Assembly: GCF_034119425.1 (NCBI RefSeq)
Contig: NZ_JAWUEL010000007.1
Span: 1-64,000, forward strand
DNA length: 64,000 bases
DNA from: Actinotignum schaalii_C
GTDB taxonomy: Bacteria > Actinomycetota > Actinomycetes > Actinomycetales > Actinomycetaceae
Reading direction: 5' to 3'
Part shown: positions 61,441 to 64,000 of the stretch, piece by piece
Position numbering within the stretch: the stretch's first letter is position 1
Layout: each line of letters starts with the position of its first letter
Position numbers and translations under genes: made by a program
Notes under the pieces: model-generated
What the model saw: only the letters and a program-made list of their open reading frames with translations
What the model was told of the DNA's origin: nothing
Database searches by the model: none

Positions 61441-63687
61441 TTAGGATTTACCATTATTTTCCGCTCCTGCCATCATCATGTCATAGTGATACCTGTGCGC
61501 ACCATTCCCCTCTTTGTAAAAAACATTTCTAAAAAGATCTAACCAGAGATCGGTATTTTCCGATTCGGGTAGATAGTCGTCCGCCTCTATAATGGAATGT
61601 GACCCAGTGTTAGTCCAGGCAATAAGTGCCTTATGCATTACCTGTTCCTCGAGCGAGAGGTCTTCTCCAAGGTAATTTAAGTTATGCAGGCCAACAAGAT
61701 CTACAAAGTACGTTTCTAGAATCCTACGAAGAACGTTAGGGAGCCAGGGTTTTCCGCAATATGGACTAGACTTTGCAATTGCTACTTCGTCCCAGAGCTC
61801 CTGGTAAGAATTGCGTATAGGATTCTTTTTCTCGGGTCCCTGAATACGATTTGCGCCGGGGGAAAGTTTACGAATTCGATAAAAAGCGACATTTTTTGGA
61901 GTTTGATTCCTATATTGCACACAAAGCTCATTATGAAAGCGTCTATTGTGTGTAAGGATAATAAGCTGCTTCACGCGGTCATGCGTTCCTTCTTTAACTT
62001 GTTTAATGAGTCGTCTGATGAGCCAGGAAACGACGAACATAATCTCAGAGTCGAGGCTTGAAATAGGGTCATCAATTACGGCGACTATGCGGTCCGTTTC
62101 GTCATCCTGCTTAACCGAAAATAGGGAGTGGTAGAAATATAAGAATGTGACGAAAGTTCGCTCCCCTTCGCTTAATGATTCAATATCAACCAGGTCGCCA
62201 TTCGGTCGGATTAACCTATAGCCGTCCGAATTTCCGGAAGCGGAACAGAGTTTAAAACTTCGGAAACGTGCATCCTCAAGAAGGTTGTTTATCAGTTCGA
62301 TTGTGCGCTGACTTGAGGTTGAACGCGAGTGGAGATCCGTTAAATTGTTGCTTATCTCGGTAAGGTCGGATTCCATTCCGTTAATCTTCTTGGAGAGTCC
62401 TGCAAGCTTTTGATTTAGTATTCCTTCCAAACGATTAAATGAGTCGATTAGATCCTTGAGGTGTTCATTCACGAAGACTTTCCAGGATTGTGTTTGGATT
62501 CTCTCCCACTCTTTTTCCGAATTCTTCCACCGGTCATTTAAATTACTGATATCGAGATTAGCCTCAGTTACGAGTCGATCCAGCGCATCGTATTTATCAG
62601 CGATCATTACCGGGGTGATTGGCGCCGAGGGGCTTGCGAGTTTTTGTGTGAGGCTGCTTTGCAATTGGCGTATTGCGCTTTTTAGATTCTCGAAAACTAA
62701 AGTAACGTGATCGACCGGTGTGAAACGAGCTAGTTTTCCAACATGTTCCCTTTCGTAAGCTGTAATTTGCTGATGTGCGGAATCTAAAATTGTCCTGAAG
62801 CTTTGAATGGCTGCGATAGCGTTTCGGTAAGTGGCGTCGAATACGCTCTCGATCTTAGATTTTAATTCTTCTGAAACTTCTTGTTGGCAGAATGGGCAAA
62901 CATTGTCAATATTGTGTTGATCATTAAGGTAGTCAATTCCCTCCCTAACCCAATCGGAATTTGAGAGGGAATTAACCAATGCAGATAGCGGAACGTCAGC
63001 GCTCCCGACGATCGGTTTACTGAGCAAGGAATAGAAGTATTGTGCATTCCGAAAGGTCGAAGGAGGGGGCGGGCATGTGCTAATGGCACTTTCAGTTTCT
63101 CTCATTTGGTTTAGGTCGTTTGCCATTTTTTCGAGACTGTCAAAGGTTCCGTCTTGAGGGTTGTAAGGTTCGGACGCTACACGCAGAGCTTCCTCAAGGC
63201 ATTTCCTTTTATTTCCTTTTGTTTTCGGCATTTTCTGCCTTAAAACATCGGGGATTGAACCGAGCCGTTCCCAAATTTTTTCTTGCAGGGCCTTCTTTTC
63301 GGTCTCTAATTCTTCAGCGGTGTTGGTGTGGTCGGCCTTATAATTCGCTAATTTGGTGTTTATTTTATTTTGCTCTACTGTGAGGTTGTCAATTTTCTTA
63401 AGGGTTTCAGCACTGTCTTCACCGAGAAGAAATACACCCGGTTCTTCACCTTCTGGTTTCGCAAAGACGGATCGAGCGTAACTCCTATTATACACGCGAA
63501 TTGTATCGGGGTTGCCTCCCCAATGAACCGCCTGGTTACCTTCAGGCGATAAGGTTGTCAAAAACTCACTTATTGTCGTTTTGCCGGAGCCGTTCGGTCC
63601 ATAGATATGGTTAATAGTTTCGAGGTTGTTGAGTCTGGCGTCAACGTCGAAACAGGGGAAAGCTTCAAGGTTGATGTTTTTAATCAT
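61441..63687 (-). CDS. Rad50-like AAA_13 ATPase with zinc hook; candidate RloC-type anticodon nuclease
   Basis: The 748-residue protein has Walker A IYGPNGSGKTT (about 28-38), coiled-coil arms, a CPFC zinc-hook motif (residues 264-267), the signature SLSEGER (504-510), Walker B AVIDDPISSLD (536-546) and an H-loop LTHNRRFHNE. The C-terminal region contains VLRRILETYF with Arg654-x3-Glu658 and a later GSHS (His697; also His685), matching the Arg-Glu-His pattern of PrrC/RloC anticodon nucleases. RloC also combines ABC ATPase, zinc hook and nuclease. AGGAG precedes ATG 63687. A non-nuclease AAA_13 protein remains possible. Confidence 0.6.
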   Translation of the reverse strand: MIKNINLEAFPCFDVDARLNNLETINHIYGPNGSGKTTISEFLTTLSPEGNQAVHWGGNPDTIRVYNRSYARSVFAKPEGEEPGVFLLGEDSAETLKKIDNLTVEQNKINTKLANYKADHTNTAEELETEKKALQEKIWERLGSIPDVLRQKMPKTKGNKRKCLEEALRVASEPYNPQDGTFDSLEKMANDLNQMRETESAISTCPPPPSTFRNAQYFYSLLSKPIVGSADVPLSALVNSLSNSDWVREGIDYLNDQHNIDNVCPFCQQEVSEELKSKIESVFDATYRNAIAAIQSFRTILDSAHQQITAYEREHVGKLARFTPVDHVTLVFENLKSAIRQLQSSLTQKLASPSAPITPVMIADKYDALDRLVTEANLDISNLNDRWKNSEKEWERIQTQSWKVFVNEHLKDLIDSFNRLEGILNQKLAGLSKKINGMESDLTEISNNLTDLHSRSTSSQRTIELINNLLEDARFRSFKLCSASGNSDGYRLIRPNGDLVDIESLSEGERTFVTFLYFYHSLFSVKQDDETDRIVAVIDDPISSLDSEIMFVVSWLIRRLIKQVKEGTHDRVKQLIILTHNRRFHNELCVQYRNQTPKNVAFYRIRKLSPGANRIQGPEKKNPIRNSYQELWDEVAIAKSSPYCGKPWLPNVLRRILETYFVDLVGLHNLNYLGEDLSLEEQVMHKALIAWTNTGSHSIIEADDYLPESENTDLWLDLFRNVFYKEGNGAHRYHYDMMMAGAENNGKS

Positions 63688-63721
63688 GATTCTCCTAGCC
63701 TACGGATGGGGCGCGGACCGT

Positions 63722-63823
63722 TTATTGGGCGGTTGATTGTTTGAGTGCCGTGCTGTTATTTGCAACGATATGAAAAACAGTTTCGAAGTGAACATTCAAA
63801 CGAATAATAGAAAGGGATGTCAT
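63722..63823 (-). CDS. Small ORF (33 codons) between the truncated gene and the RloC-like gene
   Basis: MTSLSIIRLNVHFETVFHIV and 13 further residues, ending in TAA. AAGGAG lies ten bases before the ATG, overlapping the stop of the upstream gene. I recognise no family. Good ribosome-binding site and operon position favour translation, but the length is too short to exclude chance. Confidence 0.4.
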   Translation of the reverse strand: MTSLSIIRLNVHFETVFHIVANNSTALKQSTAQ

Positions 63824-63837
63824 TTTGGTTAGGCTCC

Positions 63838-64000
63838 TTATGAGAGGGCTCGGTCGATAGTTAGACGGATAAAACTCTCGCTCCCCTTGTCATAGCGGTA
63901 TCGGGTGTTTTCCCCGTTTTGAATGAGCTCAACGGCAGTGGCGATGGCTTCGCGGGGGACGATGAACCATTCGCTCGGGTCGTAGTTTCTGCCCTCGCTA
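63838..64000 (-). CDS. C-terminal part of an unrecognised protein (runs off right edge)
   Basis: An open frame of 54 codons ends at TAA 63838-63840. The last residues include NYDPSEWFIVPREAIATAVE and RYRYDKGSESFIRLTIDRAL. The pattern of a Trp-Phe-x-Val-Pro strand followed by a helix and a Tyr-Asp segment reminds me of the tail of T5orf172/GIY-YIG-type nucleases, but this is weak. The stop overlaps the ribosome-binding site of the 33-codon ORF, so it probably heads the same operon as the RloC-like gene. Confidence 0.5.
   Translation of the reverse strand, partial: SEGRNYDPSEWFIVPREAIATAVELIQNGENTRYRYDKGSESFIRLTIDRALS

Noticed and set aside
1..64000. Frequent GCGTCGTCG / CGACGACGC octamer-like words as a Chi or FtsK-orienting motif
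   Set aside because: They occur in both orientations on both sides of the origin and mostly in Asp- or Arg-rich codons. No clear strand bias can be shown by eye.

Overview
This window looks like the replication-origin region of a high-GC actinobacterium, most likely an Actinomycetaceae-type organism (Actinotignum, Trueperella or Arcanobacterium relatives). That placement is inferred from gene order and protein style, not from a database search. The evidence is the block DUF3566-gyrA-gyrB-DUF721-recF-dnaN-dnaA on the minus strand facing rpmH-rnpA-yidD-yidC-jag-rsmG-parA-parB on the plus strand, with DnaA boxes in both dnaA-flanking gaps and five perfect parS sites around parB.

Layout. Positions 1-11 kb hold replication genes read away from the origin. 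Positions 11-17 kb hold the ribosomal protein L34 / RNase P / YidC insertase / ParAB segregation block. Positions 17-27 kb (minus strand) carry ddl, an aminotransferase, a thioredoxin-like protein that has lost its CxxC, trxB, a stand-alone pseudokinase of the MviN type, a DUF6049 protein and a Nudix hydrolase. The MurJ flippase normally found in this cluster is absent here. Positions 27-36 kb carry CCA-adding enzyme, MFS and AI-2E-type transporters, a bifunctional penicillin-binding protein, an unrecognised DxD protein and a TetR regulator. Positions 36-42 kb hold rpsF-ssb-rpsR-rplI, a MATE pump and dnaB, with a dense DnaA-box cluster in front of dnaB. Positions 42-53 kb are metabolic and housekeeping genes. 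They include a Schlafen/AlbA_2-type regulator gene bracketed by two identical 126-bp direct repeats built of GAGTAG motifs.

From about 53 kb to the right edge the window looks accessory. It contains an AAA ATPase of RloA/AbiLi type whose RloB partner is cut down to 30 codons, and a NYN-domain nuclease joined tail-to-tail across that break. Next is a GntR-controlled operon for an unknown glycoside (DeoC-type aldolase, GH1 phospho-glycosidase with altered subsite residues, PfkB-type kinase, orphan PTS EIIC). The edge holds a Rad50-like ATPase with a CPFC zinc hook and an R-x3-E...H motif resembling RloC/PrrC anticodon nucleases, preceded by a 33-codon ORF and an unidentified truncated gene.

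The most interesting items are the 126-bp repeat pair around the AlbA_2 gene, parS palindromes doubling as transcription terminators, the missing MurJ beside its usual pseudokinase partner, the DnaA-box cluster at dnaB, the broken RloAB pair, the unusual GH1/DeoC operon and the RloC-like gene. I saw no rRNA, tRNA, CRISPR array or transposase.
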